Positions 51,192 to 60,785 of a stretch of DNA of 64,000 nucleotides are shown here, piece by piece. A program made the translations under genes and the position numbers. Position 1 is the stretch's first letter; each line of letters starts with the position of its first letter. The DNA lies in assembly GCA_964566055.1 (NCBI GenBank), contig CAZMHI010000009.1:33892-97891 (forward strand), given 5' to 3'. The notes under the pieces were generated by a model. It was not told the origin of the DNA. It saw only the letters and a list, made by a program, of their open reading frames with translations, and did not search any database. The DNA comes from TMED23 sp964566055. GTDB lineage: Bacteria; Pseudomonadota; Alphaproteobacteria; Rhodospirillales; UBA2165.

Positions 51192-51220
51192 ACACTATTC
51201 AAAACGGCCCGCAGTTTCAA
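51192..51220 (-). promoter_or_regulatory. Candidate promoter of tRNA-Arg(ACG)
   Basis: On the minus strand, TTGAAA (51220-51215), 17 bases, then TAGTGT (51197-51192), ending 11 bases before the mature tRNA. The -35 is good and the -10 is weak. Confidence 0.4.
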
Positions 51221-51373
51221 GACATCTTTTGCAGTCAATTTGGAGTGCGATTTGAGCAATTTTTGAAGGATTTATTTATGCCGGTCTACTTTAACCCTTG
51301 CTTGTCAAATAGAGGCGCTTTAAGTAATACTTGATAAGTTGAAGGGGGGCATGGTAATTCCTTCTACTAAAGC

Positions 51374-51405
51374 ATTGATTTGTTGTATTGATTTGGCCAA
51401 AATCA
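51374..51405. promoter_or_regulatory. ATTGATTTG direct repeat and palindrome upstream of the OmpA-like lipoprotein
   Basis: ATTGATTTG occurs at 51374-51382 and 51387-51395, 13 bases apart. The second copy begins a perfect TGATTT-GGCCA-AAATCA inverted repeat (51389-51405). It lies 60-90 bases upstream of the gene start. It is a possible operator with no assigned factor. Confidence 0.3.
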
Positions 51406-51466
51406 CCATAATTTGAGTGCTCGATTATTGGGGCTTTGGTTAATTTGAACGAGGAAAAACGGCGCG

Positions 51467-52645
51467 ATGACCTTTATAAATAATCGGTCGATTGTTGTTA
51501 GCGCGACAGTCCTGATCACCGGCCTTCTAACTGGGTGTTCATTTTCATCCGAATCCCTACTGCCGTCATTAACGGGCGAAGATCCGTCAGGCGGTTCAGC
51601 AACCACTCAACAACAAGCGCAAGCGCCCGCGACCCGTCAACAGGCTGCGCCTGTGCGCACCCAGCCGACAACCCCGCCGGCAATGGGCACGACAAAATTT
51701 GAGCCTAAGGGTGTAACCTCGGGCTCTAATACCGGAACGTTTGTTGGCCAGAAAGCCGTTGAGCTTAGAAACGAATTACGTCGCCTGCAGTCTGGCGTGT
51801 CAAAAAATAATACCGAGCTGCAATCGGTTCGCGCCAAGACAGTTCAGGATTCTCAACGCTATCATGGTGCCGTCTCCGCCATTAACGCGCGCCTGCAGGT
51901 CGGCACCACACCCGGCAATCCTGTGCTCGTAGAACAATTTAATCAGGCTTTGTCTGACCTCAAGAAAATTGGTGACGACATCAGCGACATGAATGTACTA
52001 ACGACGAATGTCACCGCGGATTCAACCCTAGCCGCCTTTTTAGCTGAAAACACGCGCGCTGCTTTCAGGCTTTCCGGCGCCGTTGATGCCGACCATCAGC
52101 AACTTGCTATTTTGGAAGACGAAGTTAACCGCACGGTCGTGTTGATTGACCGGTTGTTGAAAGAGCTGTCCGAAGATATCCAGCGCCAAACTAACTACGT
52201 CGCCACTGAGCGCAGCAATCTCAATACCTTATCGGCGGCGGTCAAATCCGGTGAATTGATGGGTTCCAGCTTGACCAACCGCGCTTTAACAGCCGCGACT
52301 GCAGGAACCACGAATCGTCGCGCCAGCCCCCGCTCACTTGCCGGACGCCGTCCTTTAGTGGTCATACGGTTTGATCGTGCCAGCGTTGCTTATGAGCAAG
52401 CGCTTTATAATGCTGTCAGCCGCAGCTTGGAGCGCCGTCCGAATGCAACTTTCGAGTTGGTCGCCGTAGCGCCTGCCTCCGGTGGCGCCGCCCGGGTAGC
52501 GCTCAATTCGAATAAGGCGCGCCGGAATGCGGAAAACGTTATGCGTTCACTGCAACGTATGGGCTTGCCGCCGCAACGGATCGCGGTTTCGGCCAGAACC
52601 AGCCAGGCCGCGCAATCGAATGAAGTTCATCTTTATTTGAATTAG
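51467..52645 (+). CDS. Lipoprotein with coiled coil and OmpA-like C-terminal region
   Basis: This 392-residue predicted lipoprotein has signal VVSATVLITGLLTGC with lipobox LTGC. A Gln/Thr/Pro-rich linker spans about 45-80. A long helical coiled-coil region follows at about 90-260 (VELRNELRRLQSGVSKNNTELQSV). The C-terminal domain starts VVIRFDRASVAYEQALYNAVSRSLE and has the arrangement of an OmpA-like peptidoglycan-associated fold (NKARRNAENVMRSLQRMGLPPQRI). The consensus OmpA residues are incomplete, so peptidoglycan binding is uncertain. A strong terminator follows. Confidence 0.75.
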   Translation: MTFINNRSIVVSATVLITGLLTGCSFSSESLLPSLTGEDPSGGSATTQQQAQAPATRQQAAPVRTQPTTPPAMGTTKFEPKGVTSGSNTGTFVGQKAVELRNELRRLQSGVSKNNTELQSVRAKTVQDSQRYHGAVSAINARLQVGTTPGNPVLVEQFNQALSDLKKIGDDISDMNVLTTNVTADSTLAAFLAENTRAAFRLSGAVDADHQQLAILEDEVNRTVVLIDRLLKELSEDIQRQTNYVATERSNLNTLSAAVKSGELMGSSLTNRALTAATAGTTNRRASPRSLAGRRPLVVIRFDRASVAYEQALYNAVSRSLERRPNATFELVAVAPASGGAARVALNSNKARRNAENVMRSLQRMGLPPQRIAVSARTSQAAQSNEVHLYLN

Positions 52646-52667
52646 GGCAAACAAATAAATTTAAAAG

Positions 52668-52696
52668 GCCGGCGCATATAACGCCGGCTTTTTTTT
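52668..52696 (+). terminator. Rho-independent terminator after the OmpA-like lipoprotein gene
   Basis: A perfect 7-bp GCCGGCG/CGCCGGC stem has a 7-base loop and is followed by eight Ts. It starts 22 bases after the stop codon. Confidence 0.95.
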
Positions 52697-52720
52697 CGCC
52701 AAACCCAATTTTAAAAGAAA

Positions 52721-53638
52721 ATGAAAAGTTACGGCCTTTCAACCTCGGGATATTTCCTCCTCATCGCCGTCATCATCGGCTGGGGCACGTCCTGGCCGTT
52801 TTTAAAGATCGGCCTTAGTGAAATACCACCGTGGACCTATCGAGGCTTGATCTCTCCCTCAGCGGCAATTTTTATTTTTTCCGCTGGCCTGTTTATGCGA
52901 AAAAGCATGGCAGTGCCGCCAGGCCAATGGAAGCCGCTTATATTGGCAGCTGCCTTTAATGTAATGATCTGGCATATTTTCAGTGCCTGGGGCATTCGCT
53001 TGCTCGGTTCGGGGCAAGCTTCCATCATCGCCTATACGATGCCGCTTTGGGCTGTGGTCTTTAGTATGATGTTCGTTGGTGAGCGGCCATCACTTCAGCG
53101 TCTGTTAGGATTATTCCTCGGTCTGATCGGCCTCGGCACCTTGATGGTTGGCGAATTCGGGATATTTACTGTCGCCCCCCTTGGCACAATTTTTATGGTC
53201 ATCGCGGCAATTTCGTGGGGCGCCGGCACGGCTGTCCAAAAACGGGTGAATTGGCAAATGTCAGCTATTGCCCTGGCCGGCTGGCAACTGCTTCTAGGCG
53301 GCGTACCCATCTCAATAATCGCTTTTTTTCTGGAGCGCGATCAGTGGCCGCAGTTAACTCAAACAGTATCGCCGGCAGCCATTTGGTCGACGATTCTAAT
53401 CCTCGTTTATCCCATTATTTTTTGCTGGTTTGCCTGGTTCCGTATAGTCAAAGAAGTGCCGGTTTCAGTCTCCACTGTGTCAATAATGCTGGTGCCGGTG
53501 ATTGGCGTTTACAGCGGCAATTTAATCTTGGATGAACCGATCAGCTGGCGGGAAATTGGCGGCTTGTTACTCGTATGTAGCGCCTTGGCTCTGGTTTTGT
53601 TACCCTCAATAAAATTCGGCAAAAACAATCGCTCGTAA
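52721..53638 (+). CDS. EamA/DMT superfamily permease
   Basis: This 305-residue protein has ten hydrophobic segments in two EamA repeats. The first contains IIGWGTSWPFLKIGLSEIPPW and FGMF-like TMPLWAVVFSMMFVGERPSLQR. The second contains AISWGAGTAVQKRVNW and MLVPVIGVYSGNLILDEPISW. Members export amino acids, metabolites or sugars. The substrate is not predictable. It starts only 24 bases after the terminator, so its promoter must lie within or near the preceding gene, unless read-through is used. Confidence 0.88.
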   Translation: MKSYGLSTSGYFLLIAVIIGWGTSWPFLKIGLSEIPPWTYRGLISPSAAIFIFSAGLFMRKSMAVPPGQWKPLILAAAFNVMIWHIFSAWGIRLLGSGQASIIAYTMPLWAVVFSMMFVGERPSLQRLLGLFLGLIGLGTLMVGEFGIFTVAPLGTIFMVIAAISWGAGTAVQKRVNWQMSAIALAGWQLLLGGVPISIIAFFLERDQWPQLTQTVSPAAIWSTILILVYPIIFCWFAWFRIVKEVPVSVSTVSIMLVPVIGVYSGNLILDEPISWREIGGLLLVCSALALVLLPSIKFGKNNRS

Positions 53639-53648
53639 GGGTTTTAAA

Positions 53649-54770
53649 ATGAAGCAACCCATTTGGCATACAATTTACAACCTTGTTGTTTGCGCATTTC
53701 TAATCAGCCTACCAACAACAGCAACCGCCCAAGATTCGTCCGATCTGGCAAAAATCCAGCTGCCGCCGGGATTTAAAATCAGCATATTTGCCCGCGTACC
53801 GAACGCCCGCTCTATGGTGATCGTGCCGGAACACGACGCGGTATTTGTCGGCAACCGGCGTGGCGGCAGCGTTTATGTCGCGGTTGACAAAAACCGTGAT
53901 GGCCGGGCTGAAGATATTGCGCAAATTACCTCCGGTCTGGTGATGCCGAACGGCGTTGCCTGGAAAAATGGTTTTTTGTACATCGCCGAACAACATCGTA
54001 TTTTTCGCGTGCAGGTGCCGGATTTAAAATCCTTTGGCCGCCATCAAGCTGAAGTTATATTCGAGGATTTGCCCAATAAAAGTTGGCATGGCTGGCGCTA
54101 CATTGCTTTTGACGAAGCCCAAAGACTTCATGTTACTGTGGGCTCACCCTGTAATATCTGCACGACCCGTGGCAATGAAGGCACTATTATTCGGTTGGAT
54201 AAGAATAATCGGGCAAAAATAATAGCCCGCGGTGTTCGCAATTCGGTCGGCATGGATTTTCATCCGCGCACAGGGCAGCTTTATTTTACTGACAATGGCG
54301 CGGATTTTATGGGCGATGATTCTCCACCCGATGAGCTCAATCATTTGCAGAAAGAAGGTCAGCATTTCGGCTTTCCTTATTTCGGCGGCGGCTCGGACCG
54401 CACCCGGGAATTTAGTGGCCGCCAACCTCAAGAAAAAACTGTTGCCCCTATTGTCAATTTTGGCGCTCATGTGGCGGCACTTGGTATTCATTTCTATCGC
54501 GGTACTCAGTTTCCGAAAGCCTATCGCAACGACGCCTTTGTCGCTCAGCACGGCTCCTGGAACCGCAGCGTACCGCAAGGCTATCGCCTCATGCGTATTA
54601 AGATGGATGAAAAAGGTAAAGTTATGGGCAAGGAAGTTTTTGCCGATGGCTGGTTGCAGGGCGGGTCTTCCTGGGGACGGCCGGTTGATATCAAAGAAAC
54701 GCCGGATGGTGCACTATTGGTTTCTGATGACAGCGCCGGCGTGATTTACCGCATCAGCTATCAAAAATAA
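53649..54770 (+). CDS. PQQ-dependent sugar dehydrogenase-like (sorbosone dehydrogenase family) exported protein
   Basis: This 373-residue six-bladed beta-propeller of the soluble glucose/sorbosone dehydrogenase family has a signal peptide (YNLVVCAFLISLPTTATA). Typical elements are LPPGFKISIFARVPNARSM, ITSGLVMPNGVAW, ARGVRNSVGMDFHPRTGQLYFTDNGAD, HGSWNRSVPQGYR and SDDSAGVIYRISY. Oxidation of a sugar aldehyde in the periplasm with PQQ is the family role. No PQQ genes are in the window. It begins 10 bases after the permease and is probably cotranscribed. Confidence 0.87.
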   Translation: MKQPIWHTIYNLVVCAFLISLPTTATAQDSSDLAKIQLPPGFKISIFARVPNARSMVIVPEHDAVFVGNRRGGSVYVAVDKNRDGRAEDIAQITSGLVMPNGVAWKNGFLYIAEQHRIFRVQVPDLKSFGRHQAEVIFEDLPNKSWHGWRYIAFDEAQRLHVTVGSPCNICTTRGNEGTIIRLDKNNRAKIIARGVRNSVGMDFHPRTGQLYFTDNGADFMGDDSPPDELNHLQKEGQHFGFPYFGGGSDRTREFSGRQPQEKTVAPIVNFGAHVAALGIHFYRGTQFPKAYRNDAFVAQHGSWNRSVPQGYRLMRIKMDEKGKVMGKEVFADGWLQGGSSWGRPVDIKETPDGALLVSDDSAGVIYRISYQK

Positions 54771-55460
54771 TTAGTCGGGCCGCTCGCTGCCGGCATAGAG
54801 CATCCGTTCGCGCTCAGCCTGCCAGATATCGGCATAGCCACAGTCTTTATATTCTTCAAAATAAGGACCGCCGGTGGTGTAGTGCAGGTTGGAAATTTCT
54901 TCAAGGGGCGCTTCAGGATCATAATCGACCAGATGGTTCCAGCGCGGCGGAATGTCACCGATCAAAGCATCGTCGCCCAGCCAATGGAAACGGTGAAGCT
55001 CCAGGCCACTTGCTGTATTAACATAATCGGGCGTCAGCGCCTGGCACTTCGCAGTATTAAATAACATCACACTCGACCAATTTTTCTTTTCATACTTAGT
55101 CTGCGGCTGATCGAGAAACTTTCGTTCTTCCGGCGGCACATGATCATGCTTAACGCATTGCACAGCAAATTGATCATCCCGCAGCTGCCACAACTTGGCC
55201 ATGTCATCCAACACCAGCATGTCGCAATCCATAAACAGCGCCCAGCCCTCAAAGCCGCAGAGGTAAGGCGTCAGAAAGCGGGAAAAGGAAAAATCGGTGG
55301 ATTGCAAATCATGGCGTTCCCGCCACATCAAGTCGCCAAGGTTTTTGAGGCTCAAAGGGGTTATGGCGACCGGTTCGGTGACGCGGGCCTGGATGGAATG
55401 ACAGAGAACATTATAGGCAACTGCTTCTCGAGGATCGTAGCCAATAAATATTCTGATCAT
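54771..55460 (-). CDS. Glycosyltransferase (GT8-like)
   Basis: This 229-residue nucleotide-sugar transferase-like protein begins IRIFIGYDPREAVAYNVLCHSI. It has a DxD-type metal site in ALFMDCDMLVLDD, a region KKNWSSVMLFNTAKC, and LHYTTGGPYF near the C-terminus. The fold and motifs resemble GT8 (glycogenin/LgtC-like) enzymes, although it lacks a membrane anchor. It abuts the convergent sugar dehydrogenase gene with no gap, and follows panC by 9 bases on the same strand. Confidence 0.8.
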   Translation of the reverse strand: MIRIFIGYDPREAVAYNVLCHSIQARVTEPVAITPLSLKNLGDLMWRERHDLQSTDFSFSRFLTPYLCGFEGWALFMDCDMLVLDDMAKLWQLRDDQFAVQCVKHDHVPPEERKFLDQPQTKYEKKNWSSVMLFNTAKCQALTPDYVNTASGLELHRFHWLGDDALIGDIPPRWNHLVDYDPEAPLEEISNLHYTTGGPYFEEYKDCGYADIWQAERERMLYAGSERPD

Positions 55461-55469
55461 ATGTCCTAC

Positions 55470-56324
55470 CTAAGTGTTGATTGCAATATTGTCGATTAGC
55501 CGGGTCTTTCCCAGCCATGCCGCTCCCAATATTCGTGCTTGGCCGGTCACATTTTTCAGTTCTTCCAGACTGGTCCGATCACAAACAGCAATATAGTCAA
55601 CTTTGGTAAAGCCAGCGTTAAGAAGTTGAGAATTAGCCGCCGCCACACTGGCTGCAACCTCAGTACCTTGAGCGATATCTTCCCCGGTATCTATTAATGC
55701 CTGATGTAAAGCTGGCGCTGCTTGCCTTTCCTCGGCGTTCAAATAGGCATTGCGCGAGGACAAAGCCAGCCCATCCGGCTCACGAATGATCGGGCAGCCG
55801 ATGATGTCGATGGGTAAATCCAAATCCTTGGTTAGGCGCTTGACGACGCAAAGCTGTTGGTAATCTTTTTCGCCAAAATAGGCTCGATCCGGCAGGGATT
55901 GGATGAGCAGCTTAGCTACCACAGTGGCGACGCCGGTAAAAAAGCCGGGTCTAAAGCTGCCTTCCAAAACATCACCAATACCTGGTACGGAAACGGCGGT
56001 CACGGCACCTTCTGCATACATTTCCTCAACGCTAGGTGCAAATAAAAGATCGACGCCCCGCTCAGACAAAGCTGCGGCATCCGAAGCTTCATCCCGGGGA
56101 TACACATCCAAATCTTCGCTCGGGCCAAATTGCTTGGGATTGACGAATAAGCTGGTGACAGTGTGATCGTTTGATTGCACAGCCTTTTCAACCAGCGAGT
56201 AATGGCCGTCATGCAGCGCCCCCATAGTTGGCACCAAGCCGACAGTGCGGCCATCCTGCCGCCACGCCGTCAAGCGCTGCCGGAGATCTGCAACCGTGCG
56301 GACAATCTCTAAATCTTTAGACAT
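55470..56324 (-). CDS. panC: Pantothenate synthetase
   Basis: PanC joins pantoate and beta-alanine with ATP to make pantothenate. The 284-residue protein shows the HIGH-like VPTMGALHDGHYSLV, SLFVNPKQFGPSEDL, FFTGVATVVAKL, FGEKDYQQL and the KMSKS-like ALSSRNAYL. ATG at 56324 (MSKDLEIVRTVADLR) fits the family; the frame extends 11 codons further upstream into the panB intergenic space. panB precedes it by 14 bases, forming the usual coenzyme A precursor pair. Confidence 0.96.
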   Translation of the reverse strand: MSKDLEIVRTVADLRQRLTAWRQDGRTVGLVPTMGALHDGHYSLVEKAVQSNDHTVTSLFVNPKQFGPSEDLDVYPRDEASDAAALSERGVDLLFAPSVEEMYAEGAVTAVSVPGIGDVLEGSFRPGFFTGVATVVAKLLIQSLPDRAYFGEKDYQQLCVVKRLTKDLDLPIDIIGCPIIREPDGLALSSRNAYLNAEERQAAPALHQALIDTGEDIAQGTEVAASVAAANSQLLNAGFTKVDYIAVCDRTSLEELKNVTGQARILGAAWLGKTRLIDNIAINT

Positions 56325-56338
56325 AAATTTCCAGGTAT

Positions 56339-57184
56339 TTACTTTTTGCCGTAGCAATGCTCATCGGCAGGAAAGGTCCGGTCTTTTACTTCCTTGGCAT
56401 AGTCGGCGGCGGCGTCACTCATCGCTTCACCAATTTCAGCAAACCGCTTCACAAATTTGGGTGTAAAATCGGTAAACATACCCATGGCATCTTCGGTCAC
56501 CAGAATCTGGCCATCGCAAGCTGCCGACGCACCAATGCCGATCGTTACAATCGGAATGTCTCTGGTGATTTCAGCCGCCAAACGTTCAACCACACCTTCG
56601 ATGACAATGGAGAAGGCCCCCGCATCGGCAATGGCGTGCGCATCTTTTTTGACCTTGGCAGCTTCATCCTGATTGCGTCCATGAGCGCGGTAGCCGCCGG
56701 CGATATTTACCGATTGCGGTTTTAAGCCGACATGGCCCATCACTGGAATGCCGCGCTCGACCAGAAACTTAACGGTCTCGGCCATTTCAGTGCCACCCTC
56801 TATTTTTACTGCCGCACAGCCGGTTTCGATCATCACTTTGGCGCAGTTCCGATAAGCTTGTTCAGGACTTTCCTGATAGGTACCAAATGGCATATCGACA
56901 ATCACACAAGCCTGGGTCGAACCTCTCACCACGGCGGCACCATGATTGATCGCCATGTCGAGTGTTACACCTAGCGTCGAATCCATGCCATACAACACCA
57001 TGCCTAAGGAATCACCCACCAGCAGAAAGTCACAATGCGGATCGAGAATTTTCGCCATCGGCGCCGTATAAGCTGTAAGTGAGACAATGGGCTCACCGCC
57101 TTTACGGGCAGCGAGGTCGGGGACACTTACCCGGCGAACTGGACCGGTTTTAGGAACAATTTTTAAAGTGCTGTTAGTACTCAT
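56339..57184 (-). CDS. panB: 3-methyl-2-oxobutanoate hydroxymethyltransferase
   Basis: PanB transfers a hydroxymethyl group from 5,10-methylene-THF to ketoisovalerate, giving ketopantoate. The 281-residue protein has VSLTAYTAPMAKI, the metal-binding LLVGDSLGMVLYG, AAVKIEGG with the catalytic region, GHVGLKPQ and IGIGASAACDGQILV. ATG at 57184 has AAGGAG 8 bases upstream; an in-frame GTG at 57193 is too close to that site. It is first in the panB-panC pair. Confidence 0.96.
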   Translation of the reverse strand: MSTNSTLKIVPKTGPVRRVSVPDLAARKGGEPIVSLTAYTAPMAKILDPHCDFLLVGDSLGMVLYGMDSTLGVTLDMAINHGAAVVRGSTQACVIVDMPFGTYQESPEQAYRNCAKVMIETGCAAVKIEGGTEMAETVKFLVERGIPVMGHVGLKPQSVNIAGGYRAHGRNQDEAAKVKKDAHAIADAGAFSIVIEGVVERLAAEITRDIPIVTIGIGASAACDGQILVTEDAMGMFTDFTPKFVKRFAEIGEAMSDAAADYAKEVKDRTFPADEHCYGKK

Positions 57185-57416
57185 GCTCTGCACTCCTTGG
57201 GTATATCGGCAGGCTTAATTGAAATCAGGCCGCTGACATATCACATAGTGTGGAAAATCACCAGTGCCAGCATCAATTTTGGCTTCTGCCCTATAAATGC
57301 CAATTTTTACCGTTAAATCCCGGCTTAAACCTTGAGCTTAATCAACAAATTCGGGCATTATCAGTAAAACGACATAAAATGTGCTCGAAATATAAAATTA
57401 AGGGAAAATTTCACTC
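57185..57416. other. Divergent intergenic region between panB and the gamma-glutamyltransferase gene
   Basis: These 232 bases hold the start signals of two divergent genes. No defined regulatory motif was recognised. Confidence 0.35.
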
Positions 57417-59279
57417 ATGCTGGGACTTTGCAGTTTCGCGCCTCTACGTCCAATAATAGCTCTAATCGGCAGCATTCTGCTCCTTTCTGCCTGCAATCAT
57501 GAAGGTGATTTACAACTGAGCGGCCAGGCAAAGGATCCTGCACTGGCTCAAACTGCTGAACAATCGACCAAAGCCGATGCCAATAAAGAAGCGCGGGCCA
57601 CACCCGAAGCCGCCTCAGATCGCTTTACCGGGCCCGCCAACCGCTCATCTACGGTCGCCCAGGAACATATGGTCGCGGCGGCAAATCCGCTGGCGGCCAA
57701 AGCCGGGCTTGAGATATTGCGCGCCGGTGGCTCCGCGGTTGATGCCGTAATCGCCACCCAGCTGGCTCTCAACGTGGTTGAGCCTCAATCTTCCGGCATC
57801 GGCGGCGGCGCTTTTTTAATGCATTATCAGGCCAGTAGCCGCGCCATTGAAGCTTATGACGGGCGGGAAACTGCACCGTCTGCAGCAACCGGTGACATGT
57901 TCCTGAAACCGGACGGCTCAAGGCCAAATTTTCATGATGTGGTGCCGGGCGGCCTGTCAGTGGGTGTGCCGGGTGCACTACGTATGATGGAATTAGCTCA
58001 CAAGAAACATGGTAAATTGCCCTGGGCTAGATTATTTGAGCCGGCCATCAAGCTCGCCGATGAAGGCTTTAAAATATCGAAAAGGCTCAACACCTTGGTC
58101 AAAATTGACCGTCATCTCAAAAAATTCAGCCTCTCCAGCGCCTTTTTCTATGACAATGCCGGCTTCGCCAAAGCTGTTGGCCGATTGCTGGTCAATAAAC
58201 CGCTGGCCGAAACTTTCCGTGAAATCGCCAAAGGGGGAGCCGATGCCTTTTATCAAGGCGAGATCGCCGCGGATATCGTTAAGACCGTGCGGGCGGCATC
58301 GCTTAATCCCGGCCGCATGACGGCCTCTGACTTGGCTGGCTATCAAGCCAAAAAGCGCTCGCCCGTATGTTCCTTCTATCGCATGTGGCTGATCTGCGGC
58401 ATGCCGCCGCCCACCTCCGGCGGTGTCACCACCTTGCAAATACTCGGGCTTTTGCAAAGCACCGATCTATCGCGCCTCATCCCAGGTTCGGCCGAAGCCG
58501 TTCATATGATTGCCGAGGCCGGCCGCCTCGCTTTTGCAGATCGCAACAAGTATCTGGCCGATGATGATTTTGTCGCTGTGCCAAAGGACCGGCTGATCGA
58601 TCCCGGCTATCTCGCCAAACGCGCCAAACTTATTTCCAAAACCAAATCCATGGGCAGAGCCAAACCGGGTAAGGTAAAACTCAAGACCGCCCAATTGCTC
58701 GGTACCTATGCAGCGCATGAAGGGGAATCGACTTCCCATATTAGTGTCGTCGATGGCGACGGCAATGCGGTCTCAATGACGTCGAGCATTGAAAACGCCT
58801 TTGGCTCTCGGCTGATGGTGCGGGGATTTTTACTCAACAATCAGCTTACCGACTTTTCTTTTGTACCGGTTGTGGGCGGCAAGGCAATCGCCAATCGGGT
58901 ACAGCCAAAAAAACGGCCGCGCTCCTCGATGAGCCCGACCCTGGTGGTGGATGGTAGCGGCAAGCTGGTGATGGCGGTGGGTTCTCCTGGAGGCTCACGC
59001 ATTATTGGCTATGTCGCCAAAACGCTGATCGCAGCATTAGATTGGAAAATGGGTATTCAGGCAGCGATCAATCTGCCGCATTTCGTCAATCGCAACGGCA
59101 CAACCGATATCGAAAAAGGCAGCAATCTGGAAATCCTCAAACCGGCGCTTGAAAAACTTGGTCACAAAGTCCGCATTCGCAAACTGACCAGCGGGCTGCA
59201 CGGTATATTCAAAGCCAAAGACGGCAAACTCTATGGCGGTGCTGACCCCAGGCGGGAAGGCGTCGCGATTGGCGATTAA
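57417..59279 (+). CDS. ggt: Gamma-glutamyltransferase, predicted lipoprotein
   Basis: This 620-residue N-terminal nucleophile hydrolase cleaves gamma-glutamyl bonds of glutathione in the periplasm. The signal ends in a lipobox-like LLSAC. The proenzyme self-cleaves before the catalytic Thr in EGESTSHISVVDGDGNAVSMTSSIE. Other conserved parts are SSGIGGGAFLMHY, YDGRETAP, MPPPTSGGV, and GSPGGSRI near the C-terminus. An extra Ala/Lys/Glu linker of about 40 residues lies between lipobox and enzyme. AAGGGAAA precedes the ATG. Confidence 0.94.
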   Translation: MLGLCSFAPLRPIIALIGSILLLSACNHEGDLQLSGQAKDPALAQTAEQSTKADANKEARATPEAASDRFTGPANRSSTVAQEHMVAAANPLAAKAGLEILRAGGSAVDAVIATQLALNVVEPQSSGIGGGAFLMHYQASSRAIEAYDGRETAPSAATGDMFLKPDGSRPNFHDVVPGGLSVGVPGALRMMELAHKKHGKLPWARLFEPAIKLADEGFKISKRLNTLVKIDRHLKKFSLSSAFFYDNAGFAKAVGRLLVNKPLAETFREIAKGGADAFYQGEIAADIVKTVRAASLNPGRMTASDLAGYQAKKRSPVCSFYRMWLICGMPPPTSGGVTTLQILGLLQSTDLSRLIPGSAEAVHMIAEAGRLAFADRNKYLADDDFVAVPKDRLIDPGYLAKRAKLISKTKSMGRAKPGKVKLKTAQLLGTYAAHEGESTSHISVVDGDGNAVSMTSSIENAFGSRLMVRGFLLNNQLTDFSFVPVVGGKAIANRVQPKKRPRSSMSPTLVVDGSGKLVMAVGSPGGSRIIGYVAKTLIAALDWKMGIQAAINLPHFVNRNGTTDIEKGSNLEILKPALEKLGHKVRIRKLTSGLHGIFKAKDGKLYGGADPRREGVAIGD

Positions 59280-59285
59280 GGACCC

Positions 59286-60743
59286 CTAATACCAGAGAGC
59301 AGCACCCTCTTTAATGTTCTCCGGCAATTCGATACCGAAAATAGTGCCATCCTCGCCGGTCCTTAAAACGTTGAGATCACCGCCATGGGCACGCATAACA
59401 TCGCGGGCGATGACCAGACCGAGACCGCTGCCATCCTCTTTGGTCGAGCTGGCAAAGGGTGTGAACAAATTGTCCTTGGCTTTATCCGGCAGGCCCGGGC
59501 CGTCATCCTGTACTTTAATGCAGACCGCATTTTGCGGTTTGGGCGAAACGGCGACATGAATATTATGAGCGCCTGCTTGAATGGCATTGCGGGTGAGATT
59601 ATTGAGTACGCGGAAAAGCTGCTCACGGTCCGCCTCCACCAATAGCTCCCGCTCTACTTCATTTTTCCAGCCCGTACCGTTGTTACCAAGGTCCGACATT
59701 TTAACGGCAGACTCCACTTCATCGACCAAATCCCGCAATGAAAAACAACTTGGGCTGAGCAGGGGCGAGCCCTGACGGGCAAAATTGAGCGTCTGCGAAC
59801 ACAGATTAACCGCCTTATCGATGGCATTGAATAATTTGGGTAGCAATCGTTTAACTTCGGGGTCTTCACTGCCGGTCAGGCGATCTGATACCAGCATCGC
59901 CGTTGTCAAGGAGTTGCGCAGATCGTGATTGATTTTGGCGATGGCGGCGCCCAAAGCAGCAAGCCGGCGGCGCTGACGCATCGCCAAGCGAACCTCCCGC
60001 TGCATGATATGTAATTCCCGTTCAGCAATACCAATTTCATCAGCCCGGTTGGAGCGATGAATATCGGCGCGCTCATCTTCTGGATTGGCGCGAAAATTTT
60101 CCATGCTTTCTGTTATCCGCCGCATCGGCCGGACCATCAGCCATTGCAGGGAAAGATAGACCAGCCCGCCGGCAATCAGCGAAATAACAATTGAAAGGCC
60201 CAGAATACGCCAGGAAAAATCGAGCATCGCCTTCCGCATCGGCTGCTCGTCAAGCATCACTTCGACAACAACCTTGGCATCCTTGGGCGATTGCCCGATC
60301 ACCCGCAAAACCCTGTTTTCCGTTTGCAGTACGGTCTTAAAGGCATCAACAATCCAGCCAAAAAAAATCGGCTCACGCAGATCAAGAGTGAGATCAACTG
60401 ACGGCAATTTGCCAAAATCCGCTTCACCGGGGCCGAGCACAAAAATACTGCGGGTCGGTTGACGCAGAACAATATTATAGGTTTCCGTATGTTGCAGCAG
60501 ACGCTGACGCATTGCCGCGCTGACATTTCGAGTGCCGGCATCTTCCAGCGCAAGGGTAGCCAGATGCGCCGCCGCAATGCGCTCCTCCAGGTAAACTTTA
60601 CGAAATCTGCCAACAGACGGCGCATAGATCATCACTTCACCCGCCATCACGAAGATGAGTGTCAGCAGAAGCAACCGGGCAGACAGGCTGCGGAAAATTG
60701 GTTGCCGCCTAACTTCTTTGGGTTGATCCGGTAAATCAGCCAT
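59286..60743 (-). CDS. Orphan sensor histidine kinase
   Basis: This 485-residue kinase has TM1 (LSARLLLLTLIFVMAGEVMIY), a periplasmic sensor of about 130 residues, and TM2 (LGLSIVISLIAGGLVYLSLQWL). A HAMP-like linker, HisKA with KINHDLRNSLTTAM (phospho-His in NHDLRNSL), and HATPase_c with NNLTRNAIQAG, DDGPGLP and GSGLGLVI follow. No response regulator gene adjoins it; the neighbours are ggt (convergent) and a flavoprotein. The partner must be encoded elsewhere. The signal is unknown. Confidence 0.9.
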   Translation of the reverse strand: MADLPDQPKEVRRQPIFRSLSARLLLLTLIFVMAGEVMIYAPSVGRFRKVYLEERIAAAHLATLALEDAGTRNVSAAMRQRLLQHTETYNIVLRQPTRSIFVLGPGEADFGKLPSVDLTLDLREPIFFGWIVDAFKTVLQTENRVLRVIGQSPKDAKVVVEVMLDEQPMRKAMLDFSWRILGLSIVISLIAGGLVYLSLQWLMVRPMRRITESMENFRANPEDERADIHRSNRADEIGIAERELHIMQREVRLAMRQRRRLAALGAAIAKINHDLRNSLTTAMLVSDRLTGSEDPEVKRLLPKLFNAIDKAVNLCSQTLNFARQGSPLLSPSCFSLRDLVDEVESAVKMSDLGNNGTGWKNEVERELLVEADREQLFRVLNNLTRNAIQAGAHNIHVAVSPKPQNAVCIKVQDDGPGLPDKAKDNLFTPFASSTKEDGSGLGLVIARDVMRAHGGDLNVLRTGEDGTIFGIELPENIKEGAALWY

Positions 60744-60785
60744 AGCAATAGCCTACACCAGCCGATTTCAAGAGACTACACTTTG

